Shown here: in pieces, positions 1-10,971 of the stretch
Position numbering within the stretch: the stretch's first letter is position 1
Layout of the letters: the number at the start of each line of letters is the position of its first letter
Source of the DNA: Boswellia sacra
Taxonomy: Eukaryota > Streptophyta > Magnoliopsida > Sapindales > Burseraceae
Reading direction: 5' to 3'
Length of the DNA: 64,000 nt
Assembly (NCBI GenBank): GCA_013180625.2
Contig: SNVD02010093.1
Location: 62,001-126,000 of the forward strand
Notes under the pieces: model-generated
The model's database searches: none
The model's input: the letters and a program-made list of their open reading frames with translations, nothing else
Told to the model about the DNA's origin: nothing
Translations under genes and position numbers: made by a program

Positions 1-1636
1 GAGGGTTTTCCACAAAAGGGATTAGCTTCGTATCAGTCACCAAATTTCAACCATAACATATAAAAGAAATTTGGAAAATTTTAGCATGAATTTCTTTATG
101 CAACTTTTACACTTTCATTAAACTGAGAGTATATGAGTAAACAGGAAAACGAATCAAATAAACTAACAAATATATCTCCTTAGTTGCAGCTTATAGCCAG
201 CGATGAAAAAAAAAACCCCCCGTTCAGTCTAATTAATACAGTAATTTTATCTTAGTACCCACAAAGCCAGTTAAAATGTTTGCTAAACACAACGATCTCA
301 CATCTAATTATATTAATAATCAATCACCTTATCAAAAGAATAGGCAGAGAAGGGTGCTAGAAATGCAACATTGATGATAAATTCCCTTTTCACAAAGCTC
401 TCATTAAAGAGAAACAAAACTGTGACTTAGAAAGCTAAAAAAATTATTTAACTAATGTCACAGACAACTTCTATATTTACGTCAAATATCACGTAGATTT
501 ATTATTTATAAATTTTATTATTATATATTCATATTTTTTTAATAATCATTATGAATTGCTCTTATGATAGTTTAACGGTTAAATAACGGTAAATAAGTTA
601 AAATATGACTTATTCAAGAATAATGACTTAAACTTTTTTAATGTTATAATATAAAAATCAAATTTTCTCTCTCCCTCTACTTCTCCCTTCTTTCTCTCTT
701 TCTTCTCCACGTCAATCTCTTTCCCTAAATCTAATAATTAAATCTTGAAAAAGAGTTTTCTTTTTTGGCTAAAATTTGTTATTGTGGACCCGACAAATTT
801 TGTGCGTTTTTCCAGTTGTTCTTGTTGTTGGATATAGCTTGGTTTGTAGACAGTGGTTGGACGTTATTGGTTTTTGGGGGATGTGGGTTGTTGGTTTGCA
901 AGGCATAGGCAATGGTGCCGATTTGCGATCTAGACTTAGCTGTTGCATTTAGTGATCAGTTGGTTTGTGGGTGTTGGGTATTTTGTTGATCGCGGCTCAA
1001 ATTTTGTGTTGTTAGAGGCCAATAACTTATATTTTCAAAGAAAAGGACTTGACTTTGGGTCAATTAAAGATGAGTTCTAAGCAAAATCAAGAATTGAGTT
1101 GTTATTAATTCGAGGAGAATACTTTCGTCAATGAGATCTTGTTTACTTTGTAGTTTGCACTGTTGGTGTTAGCATTGAGTATTGCAACAAAGCTTGGTCA
1201 AGGATAAGTAAGTGTAAACAAGGTGTTTGAAGAAAGTCTTGAATTTGTTGTAGTACAAGATCACAGATTACAAAAGGTATTGGGCCAAAGGTTAAATGCA
1301 CAAAATTGTAGGCTGGTTAGTTGAGCACCAAAAGTGTTTTGCCTTCAAGATTCAAGATTTGCAAAATGAATAATGCCTGGTTGAATCACGACTCTACCAC
1401 TGAAATTGACTGCTTTAATTTTTTCCTTTCTAATTGCTTTCCTTGACTTCCAAAATCACGTCCTTAACTCCAGATGTGTCTCTCATTCTCTCTTCTTCAT
1501 ATAATTATTCTTGTTAATAATACCAAAAATTTTGGTGTTGAAAAAATGAATGGAACTAGAAAATTTCAGGGGAAAAAAGAATGAAGGTTGAGAGAGTTGG
1601 CAGAGAAGTGAGCGTTATTTGGAGAAAGTTTGGTTT
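1..1636. other. Non-coding AT-rich flank
   Basis: No ORF with recognisable protein similarity was found. A pyrimidine-rich stretch at about 665-730 (runs of CTCT and TTCTTC) resembles a plant 5' leader, but nothing recognisable follows it. The right edge is the integration site of the LTR element at 1642. Confidence 0.5.
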
Positions 1637-1641
1637 TTGAT

Positions 1642-2222
1642 TGATGCGGAAGCTAAAGAAAAAGAAAAGATAATTGATGAACAATTATTGAATTGATAGA
1701 AATATGAATGAATTACAAAACTAGGGTAAACAAACCCTTTTATAGGTAAAATAATCCTAATTTTTGTAAAACGAGTAAAAACTAGAATAATAAAATAAAA
1801 TCGTACTAACAATAAAATATCCTAAAATAATAGAATCTTAATTAAACAAGAAAATAATATTTTATCCTAAAATAATAAAAATCCTAATTAGACTCAAACT
1901 AAAATAAGAAAATACTAAACAAATCTAATTTGACTCAAACAACTCAAATAAGAAAAGTCTAATTCAAATAGGAAAAGAAATAATTAATTAAAAGCATTCC
2001 TGAAATAATCAGGCTTCCAGAGAATCGGAGTAGGGACACGACCCTGATAAAGTAGAGACGCGACTCTGTAGACGAAGACATCAGACCTTTGCAACTAGAT
2101 AGTTGAGGGATGGGACTTTGCTAGGATAGGGATGCAACTCTGACTTAAAGCTTGCACTGAGGGACGTAACTCTGATGTGATAGGGTCGCGACTTTAGGTC
2201 GACACTGTTATGTCCTATATCA
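1642..2222 (-). repeat. 3' LTR of the gag-protease element
   Basis: This 581-bp LTR matches 3985-4569 along its whole length with scattered substitutions and small indels. In element orientation it lies downstream of the purine-rich tract seen as CCCCCTCCTT at 2225-2234 on the plus strand. It contains short repeated motifs of the GGGACGCGACTCTG kind near its plus-strand right end. Confidence 0.85.
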
Positions 2223-3886
2223 ATCCCCCTCCTTGAAAAAAAGCCGTCCTCGAGTTATCTTGGCATAGCCTCCCTTCATCGTCACCATCACCATCATCAT
2301 GATAGGCGCACAAGTTTTTAAAGTAAAAAATTTTCTTCCCCTTTTATTAGGGGTTGGCACTAAAATCATCTTCTTCCCGTACCACCAAAACGAATATGTA
2401 TTCTCCTTTCCTCTAAACCTTACGTCACGATCATTTAACCACAGCCTCCCAAGCAACGCATGACTCACATTCATCTCTATAACTTCACAAAGAACTGCCT
2501 TTTTATAATTTTTCCCAATAGAAATAGGCACTGGACGTGCCTTCTTCATCAACCACTCAAGCTTGTAGGGTATTGGGTGATGCTTTGTTTTGAGGTTCAA
2601 AGCATTGACTAACACCTGAGTGACAATATTCTCTGTGCCACCACTATCGATAACCACATCACATACCTTGTTGTTAACAGTTGTCTTGGTTTGAAAAATC
2701 TTATGATGTTGTGATTTGTCCACTGCCTTTGGTACAATTAACTCTATGAATAACACGCAATACATGTTCTCCATCGTCCCTTTAATGATCTCAATTTCAG
2801 CATCAACCTCGTCTTCATATTCACTATTCTCCTCAACTTATGCAAAATTAGACACTCTTTTTCCTCTATAATCACTGGATCAATGACCAACTTCACAACA
2901 CTTCAAGCACTTATTAGGTGTAGGCTTAGCATAAGGATTATTGTAAAGTGGCTGCTTCATGATCTAATTGTTTGTTGGTTGTTAAGGCTGCCTTTGATAG
3001 TTACCACTACCTTTTTGCTTGTTGTTGCCACTTTGACCACTATTTTGCCCAACCAAAGCCTTATTTTGGGAATATTGATTGAAAGAGGAAGTCAATTAAT
3101 GGGTTATGTTTGGACCTTAGGAGTAAATTGTTGTCTCATCAACCATTTCTCAAACAATCTTGCTCCATCTACCACCTCATGCAGCTTGAAGATTGTTTGC
3201 ACTGACATATCATCATAGATTTCTAGCTTCAAACCCCTAATAAACCTTGCAATCAATTGCTGCTCAGAACCATTCAAATTATTTCTTGCCTGCAACCTAT
3301 TAAACTCCTATGTATATTTATCTACACTACAATTATCTTGCCTACAATTTTGATACTATACGAAGTTTGTTGATAATCAGGTGGTAAATATTGAATCAAT
3401 AAATTTCTTCTTCATTTTTTCCTACCGTTTAATAGGATCTTTACCACCCATCCTTCTCCTATTTTCTACTTGCTACCACTATGCAAAAGCCCATTTTTTT
3501 AACTTAAGAGCTAATAATTACACTTTCTTCTTCTCAGATATCCTAGTATAAGATAAGAAAGTCTCTACCTCAACAAGCTAATCTAAAAATTCTTTTACTT
3601 GTAACCCTCTCTAAAGAGAGGAATATCAAGATTAACTTTATAATCAATCTTTTTTTCTTACCAACAGTTTCATCATCCGATTTGGTATCCGTTGAATTGT
3701 TGCTTGAAGGTCCATTATTGTTTGTAAAAAGCCTGCCTGTTGGTGTACCATATAAGCCTTTCTCTTCATTTCACCCATGCCTGTGTTCAGTCTCCTTGTT
3801 ACCGCTAATCCCCATCTGTTCCAATCATCAAAGTATTTTGTTGTATTAGTTTTGCAATGGTTGGACAACCACTGTGATGGTTTCAT
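2220..3886 (-). pseudogene. Degenerate gag-protease polyprotein
   Basis: Minus-strand segments in order are: an N-terminal gag piece (3644-3886), the end of a retrotransposon gag domain (3104-3295, with the motif LIARFIRGLKLEIYDD), a CCHC zinc knuckle near 2870-2920, and a retropepsin-like domain (2220-2774). The knuckle reads C-x2-C-x4-H and is then broken by a stop, and the fourth Cys is replaced by Tyr. The protease-like part has VIDSGGTENIV (active-site D-S-G) and LLGRLWLNDRDV, typical of plant Ty3/gypsy gag-asp proteins. Frameshifts and stops separate the pieces. No pol follows, and the frame runs straight into the 3' LTR. In the family, gag packages the RNA and the protease matures gag. 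This copy is not expected to give a working protein. Confidence 0.8.
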
Positions 3887-3969
3887 CTATCAAGGCCTCA
3901 GTTGTCTGATCAATATCACGAGAATCATCATCTACCGAACCACGTACCATAGAGGACAAGTAAGTTTGG

Positions 3970-3980
3970 CTCTGATACCA
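3970..3980 (-). other. Primer-binding site (tRNA-Met type)
   Basis: The minus strand reads TGGTATCAGAG, the usual plant initiator-tRNA-Met complement. It lies 4 bp from the inner edge of the right LTR and fixes the element's orientation as minus. Confidence 0.85.
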
Positions 3981-3984
3981 AATT

Positions 3985-4569
3985 TGATGTAGAAGCTAAA
4001 GAAAAGATAATTGATGAACAAAAGTTCAAGGTTTATTGAATTGATGAAAACATGAATGAATTACAAAACTAGGGTAAACTAACCCTTTTATAGGCTAAGT
4101 AATACTAGTTCTTGTAAAACAAGTAAAAGCTAGCATAAGAAATAAAATCATACTAATAATAAAATATCCTAAAATACTATAATCCTAATTAAACAATAAA
4201 ATAATATTTTATCCTAAAATAATAAAAATCCTAATTATACTCAAACTAAAATAAGAAAAATACTAAACAAACCTAATTTAACTTAGACAACTCAAATAAG
4301 AAAAGTCTAATTCAAATAGGAAAAGAAATAAATAATTTAAACATTCCTAAAATAATCAGGCTTCCAAAAAATAAGAGTAGGGATGCGACCTTGATGAAGT
4401 AGAGACATGACTCTGCCGATGAAAGCATCAAACCTTTGCAACTAGATAGCTGAGGGATGCGACTCTGCTAGGATAGGGACGCGACTCTCGCTTAAAGCTG
4501 GCAATGAGGGACGCGACTCTGATGGGATAGGGTCATGACTCTGGGTCGACACTGTTATGTCCGACATCA
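3985..4569 (-). repeat. 5' LTR of the gag-protease element
   Basis: 585 bp, paired with 1642-2222. It begins TGATGTAGAAGC and ends CCGACATCA, and is followed directly by the TTGAT duplication at 4570-4574. Confidence 0.85.
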
Positions 4570-4574
4570 TTGAT

Positions 4575-5788
4575 TGGATGAAATCAACCACCTGAGATGA
4601 ATCATATTCCTAGCCACGCCTGATAAACAAAGCTTGTTGAAACAAAAAGTAACTTATTCTAATGGGTTCATTTCTTTTGTGTTTTGGAATGAAAGCAGCC
4701 ATGGTTGCTAATGTTGGGATGTAGTGAGTTGTAGATTTTGGGAGCTAATCGCAGTGTGAAATTTCATTTTTCCCCCTCTTCAAATTGTTAATTGATTGAT
4801 TTGTAGTAATATCTTATTGATTTTTAATAATGTTAGGGGTAAAATGGTCATTTCATGTATTAATGTTTGTTTAATTCTTTTGCATTTTTTTTTACAATTT
4901 AGGTTAAGGGTATTATAGTAATTGCCTTTGAAATGGGTGGAAAAGTCACTTTAGCTAATGGTCAAACTAACGGAAGGGGTTCATGATAACTTTTTAAAAG
5001 ATAGGGGTAGACGATGATAAATTTACAAATGATGTATCTGCGTAATATTTTGCCTAAACATAGGGGTGATACGTGACATTTGCCTAAATTTATTTACTTA
5101 TACTTTCTATCTTTGCAACCGATCAAAGATAAAACACTAAACGATGAAACTTTATATCATGCTAGCCAAATGTAAACCCATTAGATATAAAAGAAATAAA
5201 ACAATAAAAGAAACCCAGATCAGAAGAGGTGAAACATATGGAGTTAAACATCAATTGATTGCTGATAAAAATAAATGACGGGCAGATAAGACCATAAATG
5301 ATGGCATTGTGTTACAACTACTCGAACCTGGTCGCTGCATCAATGAACCTGTTAATAGTTGTGTTGTGATAAATGCAACCCTCTTTCCCGCGTGCTTTGG
5401 TGGATACAAATTAGGATTCCAAGGCTTAGAAGTGTGTCAAAAGTGTGTCAAACTTGTGCTGGAACCAGCTTTTTTAACGATTAAGATTAGGAGGAAGTAA
5501 TGAGAATGAAGATGAGTTACTTTCCACATGTGCAGTTTCAGAATTACACTAGTGACATGTCAAAGAACATTAGATATAATTAGTCAAAATTATAGCATTT
5601 TTATAAAATAAAAGATTTTTTATTGACAAAAATAATCCCACAAAGGGCAGCAGCCCAGCCCCCCCAAAAATTAAAAAAAAAAAAGGTACTCAAAAGGGCA
5701 GCGGGGACATGCTCCCGCTAGGTTCATTCTTTGCTGGGCTCCTGGCTTTCTCTAACTTAACTCTAACTTGAAGGACTTGGGAGTCTAG
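4575..5788. other. Non-coding, AT-rich
   Basis: No gene was recognised. The stretch holds poly(T)/poly(A) runs, a C-rich patch followed by an A-run near 5655-5685, and short ORFs without familiar motifs. The phrase AGGGGTGATACGTGACATTT near 5062 resembles the end of a MULE or MITE, but no matching partner end was found. Confidence 0.4.
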
Positions 5789-5827
5789 CCTCACTACAAT
5801 AGAATGGACTTTTTGCTGCGCCTATTT

Positions 5828-5945
5828 ACCGTGGGCTTCCAAAACCGCGGTAAAAGTTAAAATTCTACGGTGGGCCATGAAGCCCGCAGTAAATATTACA
5901 GATTGTACTGCAGTTTCGTAGGCCCGTAGTAGAAGACTGCGATAT
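5828..5945. repeat. Left subterminal repeats of the CACTA element
   Basis: Several short GC-rich motifs in both orientations (TTTACCGTGGGC, CCGCGGTAAAAG, CTACGGTGGGCC, GCCCGCAGTAAA) stand out from the AT-rich surroundings. The same motifs crowd the right end. In CACTA elements such motifs bind the transposase. Confidence 0.75.
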
Positions 5946-6116
5946 AATCCAATTTTTTTTTTATTTTGCCCCCGTTCTCCTGCTTCTCTCTAACTGAAAT
6001 CCCTAATTTTCCTTCCCTAATTTTTTCCACCCAAAGCCTTTCAACCTCTAAAATCTCTCTTATTCTTCCTAAAACCGACGAAAATCTGTGCAATAAATCA
6101 AGCTTACGGAACACAA

Positions 6117-6787
6117 ATGCAAATCATCCAAACCTCTTACCTCTTCACCTTCCCTAAACCCCAGAACCCTACCCTTCCACTCCTCCATCGCCACCAGCAC
6201 AACCACTGCCACCTCTCCTTCACTGTGTTAACTCCACCAAAGTGCTTCAGCCCCAATGAGTTCCCCGTCGACGAGACCTTCCTCGAGCAATTCGGTCCAA
6301 AAGACAAAGAAATCGAGGATGAAGCTCGACGCCACAACTGGATTGAGCGTGGATGGGCCCCCTGGGAAGAAATCCTCACTCTCGAAGGCGATTTGGCTCG
6401 AAAATCACTCAACGAAGGCGAGGAGGTCCCATGCCAAACTCCCAAAGCCATCGAAGCTTTCAAGATGCTCAAACCTTCCTTTTATAAGAAATGGTACACT
6501 GAAGATCAAAGAGATGGGAATCACCGAAGACGAATGGTACAGAAAGCAGTTTGAAATCAAAGGTGAGATTCCGGATAAGCTTGAAACGGTTTGGGTAAGG
6601 CCCTTGGTGGTCTGACACGTGCCGCCTAGAGATTGGCCACCTCGAGGATGGGACGTAGATAGAAAGGAACTGGATTTTATAAGAGAAGCGCATAAAATGC
6701 AAATTATGAGAGTGGAAATCGAAGAGTTAGAGAGGGAGGCGAGGATGGAGCAAGAAGGGTACTCGCTCTCATTTTCTCGTCTCGCTA
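6117..6787 (+). pseudogene. Captured fragment resembling plastid pTAC6
   Basis: The frame starts at 6117 with a Ser/Pro/His-rich leader that could be a transit peptide. A conserved-looking region follows, including HNWIERGWAPWEEIL (about residues 77-91) and ARKSLNEGEEVP. A frameshift near 6490 moves the reading to a second frame (ITEDEW, KQFEIKGEIPD, then RPLVV). A TGA stop at about 6613 interrupts, after which HVPPRDWPPRGWDVDRKEL and FIREAHKMQ continue. From memory this resembles pTAC6, a subunit of the plastid-encoded RNA polymerase complex needed for chloroplast transcription. The family assignment is a recollection, not a search result. The copy is truncated and broken. It sits inside a CACTA element and joins the next captured fragment with no spacer, so it is transposon cargo. 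Confidence 0.6.
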
Positions 6788-6937
6788 ATGGCTGGTGAGG
6801 TCGAGTCCAGAGATGAAAAACCAAGATTCTTTGTGGCAGTCCACGTAGGCGCTGGATATGACTCACCTTCAAACGAGAAAGCTCTAAGGTCCGCCATTAA
6901 TCGCGCTTGCCTCGCTGCCGCCTCTGTTCTTGGCAAG
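6788..6937 (+). pseudogene. Captured first exon of a threonine aspartase-like gene
   Basis: An ATG at 6788 opens a 50-codon stretch with FFVAVHVGAGYDSPSNEKAL and ACLAAASVLGK, followed at once by a GT splice donor and non-coding sequence. It resembles the N-terminus of plant putative threonine aspartase (Taspase-like, Ntn-hydrolase/asparaginase-2 family), including the VHVGAG motif. The catalytic Thr lies far downstream in the family and is absent here. Only the first exon and the start of the intron were taken up by the CACTA element. The pTAC6-like fragment ends directly against it. Confidence 0.65.
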
Positions 6938-7270
6938 GTTTTCTTCTAATCAATCTTTCACTCTCATTTGCATGCATCCCCAATTTCAGGAAACCTTGAG
7001 GATGGTATTAATTTTTCTGTTTCTGTAAACCTTCATTTAATCCAAAATTTTAAATAAGCTTAGTTTCTATGTTATGTTATTGTGTTGTGTGATGGAGAGT
7101 TAGAACCACAAAATATGAAAGATGGATCTTCTATTATCAAATTCAATGCTGATAGAATTGCTAATTGGTTATCTGGAGGCTTTTAAATTTAATTATGACT
7201 AAATGTGGAATTAAAATATGTGATGTTAGAAAGCATTATTGTTAATTGATGCGACACTTTGCTGGTATAG

Positions 7271-7794
7271 GTTAGCTACTTTGGTGGAGAACACGAATCT
7301 GACACTGGAGACTATTGGAGGTGAGACCAAAGCTTAACATTCTACCAAGCTTTTATCTTCCTGCAGTGGTTCTTTTTAGCTCATGCTTTCTAATGGGGAC
7401 AATTTCTATTAGGATTATGATTGAAGGGAGTGGGAAGACTTGCAAACAAGATCAAAGGATTCGGCTTCAACATATTGACACTGGTGGCTATTTGCACAGT
7501 CATGACAAGAAATATCAGCGTATAGCTGGTGGCCAGCAGGAGGTGAGAAACAGATACTACATTCCCATTTGCCCAGAATTGGCTACTAAGCAGAAATACT
7601 CTTCAACAAAATATTTTTAATTAATATTTCAATTATTAGTGCCGATGATTAGAGTTACTTGGCCATTACTGGAATTTTGGTTCTCAGTTCTCTGTTTAAC
7701 AATCTTGCAATTGTACAGGTATGTGCTGTCTGAGAGAAGCGTGCTGATAATGTGTGGTTGGCTGCAGAAGGGGTATACCTTCCCGTTACAGAAA
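7271..7794 (+). pseudogene. Captured SDF2-like (MIR domain) gene fragment, three exons
   Basis: Three blocks splice in phase: 7271-7320 (reading SYFGGEHESDTGDYW), 7413-7542 (IEGSGKTCKQDQRIRLQHI, DTGGYLHSHDKKYQRIAGG) and 7719-7794 (an in-frame TGA, then EKRADNVWLAAEGVYLPV). AG acceptors and GT donors flank each block. This matches plant SDF2 (stromal cell-derived factor 2-like), an ER-lumen MIR-domain protein involved in glycoprotein quality control. The N-terminal part of the gene is missing, and a TGA replaces an expected Arg codon in the last exon. Intact introns show capture from genomic DNA, not from cDNA. It is cargo of the surrounding CACTA element and could at most give a chimeric transcript. 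Confidence 0.78.
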
Positions 7795-8112
7795 GTAAGT
7801 AGATTAGTTAACTCAATGCTAGTTGCACTGTAAAAACACGTACTTGGGTTTTGGATGTTTAGATGGCCGATGCCTGTTTCTATAATAACTGTAGATGTTC
7901 TACTACTCGAAGGAAGAAAAGAATAGCATTTTGCTTTACATGTTATCATATATAGTCCACATGCTATTGGACCATTGGAGAATGCTCATTGTAACGAATC
8001 TAGTCTCTAGTATTTTAATCATTGTATTTCTATTTGATACAAAGCAAGTTAAGCAGCATTGTCACCCTAGGGATGTTCTGTATGCAATTCTCGTCTCGTT
8101 TTAGAAATATTT

Positions 8113-8240
8113 GTATCATTTAAAAGATTTCTGCTGATTTATTTTTTAAGAGGAAAAGCATTCTTGTTGTTTTTATTTGCATCATTTTAAAGATTTTTGC
8201 TGATTTATTTGCATCATTTTAAAGATTTCTGCTGATAACC
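8113..8240 (+). repeat. Short tandem repeats inside the CACTA element
   Basis: About three imperfect copies of a unit reading GCATCATTTTAAAGATTT followed by (C/T)TGCTGAT, some separated by TTATTT. They lie between the SDF2-like fragment and the right subterminal repeats. Confidence 0.6.
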
Positions 8241-8368
8241 TTAGTTGTGTTATCATTCTTGTTGTGCATCAATTTCCTCTTGTTCTTTTTGGATTGGTAT
8301 TGGCGTTTCAATCTATCTTTATTGTTGCTGTAGATATTGATGCTTATTGTTGTTTTAAAAAAGCAGCA

Positions 8369-8655
8369 AGGACTTTTTACGGCGGGCCAACAGCCCGCGG
8401 TAAATACCTATTAGTCACTTTTTACGGCGGGTAACAAGCCTGCGGCAAAAGAATTTGGACTATACCATGAATTTTTACGACGGGCCTTAAGCCTGCAGTA
8501 AAAACCCTTTTACCGCGGGTCGAAACTGCGATAAAAAGTAAAATTATTTTTTACGGCGCCGTTTTATACGGCAGGCTTAAACCGTCGTAGGCCCGCCTTA
8601 GAAGGCCTTTTACCGCGGTTTCGGCCCCCAGAAAAAGGCCCATTTTTTTGTAGTG
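8369..8655. repeat. Right subterminal repeats and terminus of the CACTA element
   Basis: At least six copies of motifs such as TTTTTACGGCGGGCC and TTTTACCGCGG in both orientations, ending in the GTAGTG terminus at 8650-8655. The repeats match those at the left end. Confidence 0.8.
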
Positions 8656-8658
8656 CCT

Positions 8659-9517
8659 AATTAGAGTGGATTTGTCGAATGGGGACTAATTAGCGTCTGT
8701 GAGATGATCATTTTGTTTCTATATACTACGATTTATTCCTACACATGTATCATATACTCCATGGGCATGGCTTGTTTAAATTTTAATGAGAAAGTGGCCA
8801 TGCCTGCAAGTTCAATATGGCTAAGCTAATATTTTCTAGGGTATCTTTTAGCTACATTAGTTGAAGCCTTGAAGAGTTGATGTGGTCAAGAGGCAATGAT
8901 GAGCTCATGCATGAGGCATGCAGCTTCTAGCATTCCATTCCATGTCAAAGTCAAGCACCTCCCATGAGAGGAAGGTGCATGTTAGGATGTGTTAAGTGAT
9001 CAAACCCCCACCTAACCTTGAATTTTGATGCAGAGCTCCTCTATAAATTAAGGACATTTCTGCAGAGTTGCAAGGTATTCCAGAGAGAATTTAGAACAAA
9101 AACCAGAGAGTTATTGAGAGATTTAGAGAGCCAAGAGAGCTCTAGAAAATTTTATGGGAGTTTTTGTGTAAATATTGTATATCAAATTTTCTCTGTAAAT
9201 ATAAGTCATTTTTCTCTCAGAATCTGTTCTGAGCATGCATTGCATCCCAATAGGCAATTGTTGCTGCAGATTAGAGTGAGGCATATGCACAAGGTCTTGA
9301 TAATTCCCGTGATTTATGTACCCTCTACACAATTAACTCCAAGCAATGAATTTATCCATCTATTTCGCTTATAAGTACACAATATTAAACAAAAAAAATT
9401 TGAGGAGTATTTGATAAGCTGATGAAGATTTGCAACTTAGACATGTTAAAACCTTCCGTAATTACACAGTTTCTTAATTGCTTAAATTCATTCTACTTCC
9501 GCATGGAATTCTGAAAC
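8659..9517. other. Non-coding; LTR-like fragment with a TATA box
   Basis: No coding sequence was recognised. The part from about 8970 to 9350 looks like a decayed copia-type LTR. It begins TGTTAGGATGTGTTAAG, has a TATA-like CTATAAATTA at 9041-9050, and then a leader with AGAGAG-rich sequence and TTGTGTAAATATTG. No partner LTR or target duplication could be found, so this is a suggestion only. Confidence 0.3.
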
Positions 9518-10900
9518 TTACAGAAATGCATTCTTCTTCGTCAATTTGATCAACTTGAAAACACAAATATCTCCTGCCACCAAATTCTTGTCATTGCAAA
9601 CTCCAGCTATCTTGTTAATAAACTTTGACCTTGGCTCCACGTGTGTTCCATTGGCAACACTTTTTCATCCGAATCCAGGATGATGATACCTTCTACCTCA
9701 ATGAAATATTTCCCAGCAAATTTGATCGGAACATACTCCACAAGCATAAAAAATTATAAATTAATAAACTAAACAATATATCTGCAACTAAGCATTTATC
9801 AAAACTTCACAATAATATTTTGCACTGTATAAAACCTCACCACAAAGCTTTTTTTGCATCACTTTCCCTGGCCAAAACAAGGAATGAAGGATTTTTGGGC
9901 TTCAATAATCTTGCAACATTGAGTGCTCTCTGTCTCTGACGTAGTGTAAAACGTCTAAATGATTCACTAATAAAGATCCCCATGTGTTTAAGCAAAACAA
10001 AGAACTTAACTTTCTCTGCAATTTTCAAGATTAGTAATGAAAAGGATAAAATTAAACACTGACCACAAATAGTAGGAGAATAAGAACAGATTAAATCTAA
10101 TTACAAGCATTCTTTTTCATCTCCATTTTGCGGTATAAAAATACTTGTATATTTTATATACCGTGTATGTTTAATTTTCCTCTCCTTGTATGGTTCACAT
10201 AATCTGATTCATTTATCTCTGCCTGCTCCACTATTTTAGATTTCTTGCTTTGCATCTCATTGCAGCACTTAAATTTTGTACTTTGAAGGGAAGTAGCACA
10301 TTTTTCACTCCTCGTCAAAGAAGACTTACCCAGATTCTGCGATGAATGAGAAATGTACATTTTGTTGCGCAACCTTTTCTTTGGACACTCATCAAAAACT
10401 CTGTTTATCGAAGAGCTAAATTTTGGGTTTGGAGCAGTTAAATCCACTATCTCAACAGAGTTGCCATTTTGCATTTCATCATGGTTAACCAAGTTTTGCA
10501 GCTCATTAAATGGATAATAGCAGACTTATCATATATAACAACTTGAAATTTTGAGTCCCTTCCATATTTGAAAACCAAGGAATGTCTGGCAACAACTGAA
10601 TGATACTCCACAAATTCATGACAGCCATCACGAAACCAAGCCTTATTTTTGCCATCTTTTGTCAACCCCACTTCCCACATATAACCATTAGGAACAGGGA
10701 GCGTACCTCACCAAGCTCATGCCCAAATTTTTTCACAAAATTTTTCGGAATTATCTACACATTTATGCACACAATTTGTGGGGTTAGTAAGATACCTTGA
10801 TGTTGCAGAAACAGTAAAACAAAGATTTAAATGTAAAAATTACCAGCTTCTTGGCTTCAAGCATAGAAGGACGGATGGTCACATAGAAACAAGTTGACAT
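9518..10900 (-). pseudogene. B3-domain (REM/VRN1-like) transcription factor gene, broken
   Basis: Minus-strand pieces reconstruct a two-B3-domain protein. The first domain starts near 10900 (RPSMLEAKKL), passes a probable intron (about 10760-10843), and continues IIPKNFVKKFGHELGE. After an apparent one-base deletion near 10703 it reads PNGYMWEVGLTKDG, FVEYHSVVARHSLVFKYG, then FQVVIYDKSA. A linker (10154-10492) leads to a second domain: RALNVARLLKPKNPSFLVL at 9837-10028, then EYVPIKFAGKYFIEVEG and, after another frameshift, KFINKIAGVCNDKNLVAGD, with a stop at 9518-9520. REM and VRN1 proteins are plant nuclear DNA-binding factors. Several frameshifts, and the 9.1-kb LTR element just upstream, make this a pseudogene. 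A few frameshifts could be unrecognised introns. Confidence 0.72.
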
Positions 10901-10971
10901 GATGATGGGTTTGGATGTCCAGAACTAGCGCTTTTTATGGCCTTGTTTTAAAGAAAATTGAACTTGATGTG

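Larger units (their letters stand above)
1642..4569 (-). mobile_element. Non-autonomous Ty3/gypsy-type LTR element, gag-protease only (TR-GAG-like)
   Basis: Two similar LTRs (1642-2222 and 3985-4569), each beginning TGATG and ending in CA, enclose 1.76 kb. The direct repeat TTGAT occurs at 1637-1641 and 4570-4574, which is the expected 5-bp target duplication, so both ends are intact. A primer-binding site complementary to initiator tRNA-Met lies next to the right LTR on the minus strand, and a purine-rich tract lies next to the left LTR, so the element reads right to left. The interior encodes only gag and a retropepsin-like domain. No reverse transcriptase, RNase H or integrase is present, so movement would need enzymes supplied in trans. 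The reading frame is now broken. Confidence 0.88.
5792..8655 (+). mobile_element. CACTA (En/Spm-type) transposon carrying host gene fragments (Pack-CACTA)
   Basis: The left end begins CACTACAATAGAATGGAC. The right end finishes in TTTTTTTGTAGTG, whose complement begins CACTACAAAAAAATGG, giving an imperfect inverted repeat of about 25-30 bp. CCT stands immediately outside both ends (5789-5791 and 8656-8658), matching the 3-bp target duplication of the superfamily. Both ends carry GC-rich subterminal repeats of the ACGGCGGGCC / TTTACCGCGG type (about 5828-5940 and 8378-8630). The 2.86-kb element encodes no transposase. It contains plus-strand fragments of three unrelated host genes with intron pieces retained, so the capture was at DNA level. 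It would need a transposase in trans. Confidence 0.88.

Noticed and set aside
2883..3218. 111-codon plus-strand ORF
   Set aside because: It lies antisense to the gag region and zinc knuckle of the minus-strand element.
5309..5500. 63-codon plus-strand ORF
   Set aside because: No motif, no start context, and no neighbouring exon; treated as chance.
6137..6872. Minus-strand ORFs of 77-155 codons
   Set aside because: They are antisense to the pTAC6-like and threonine aspartase-like fragments.
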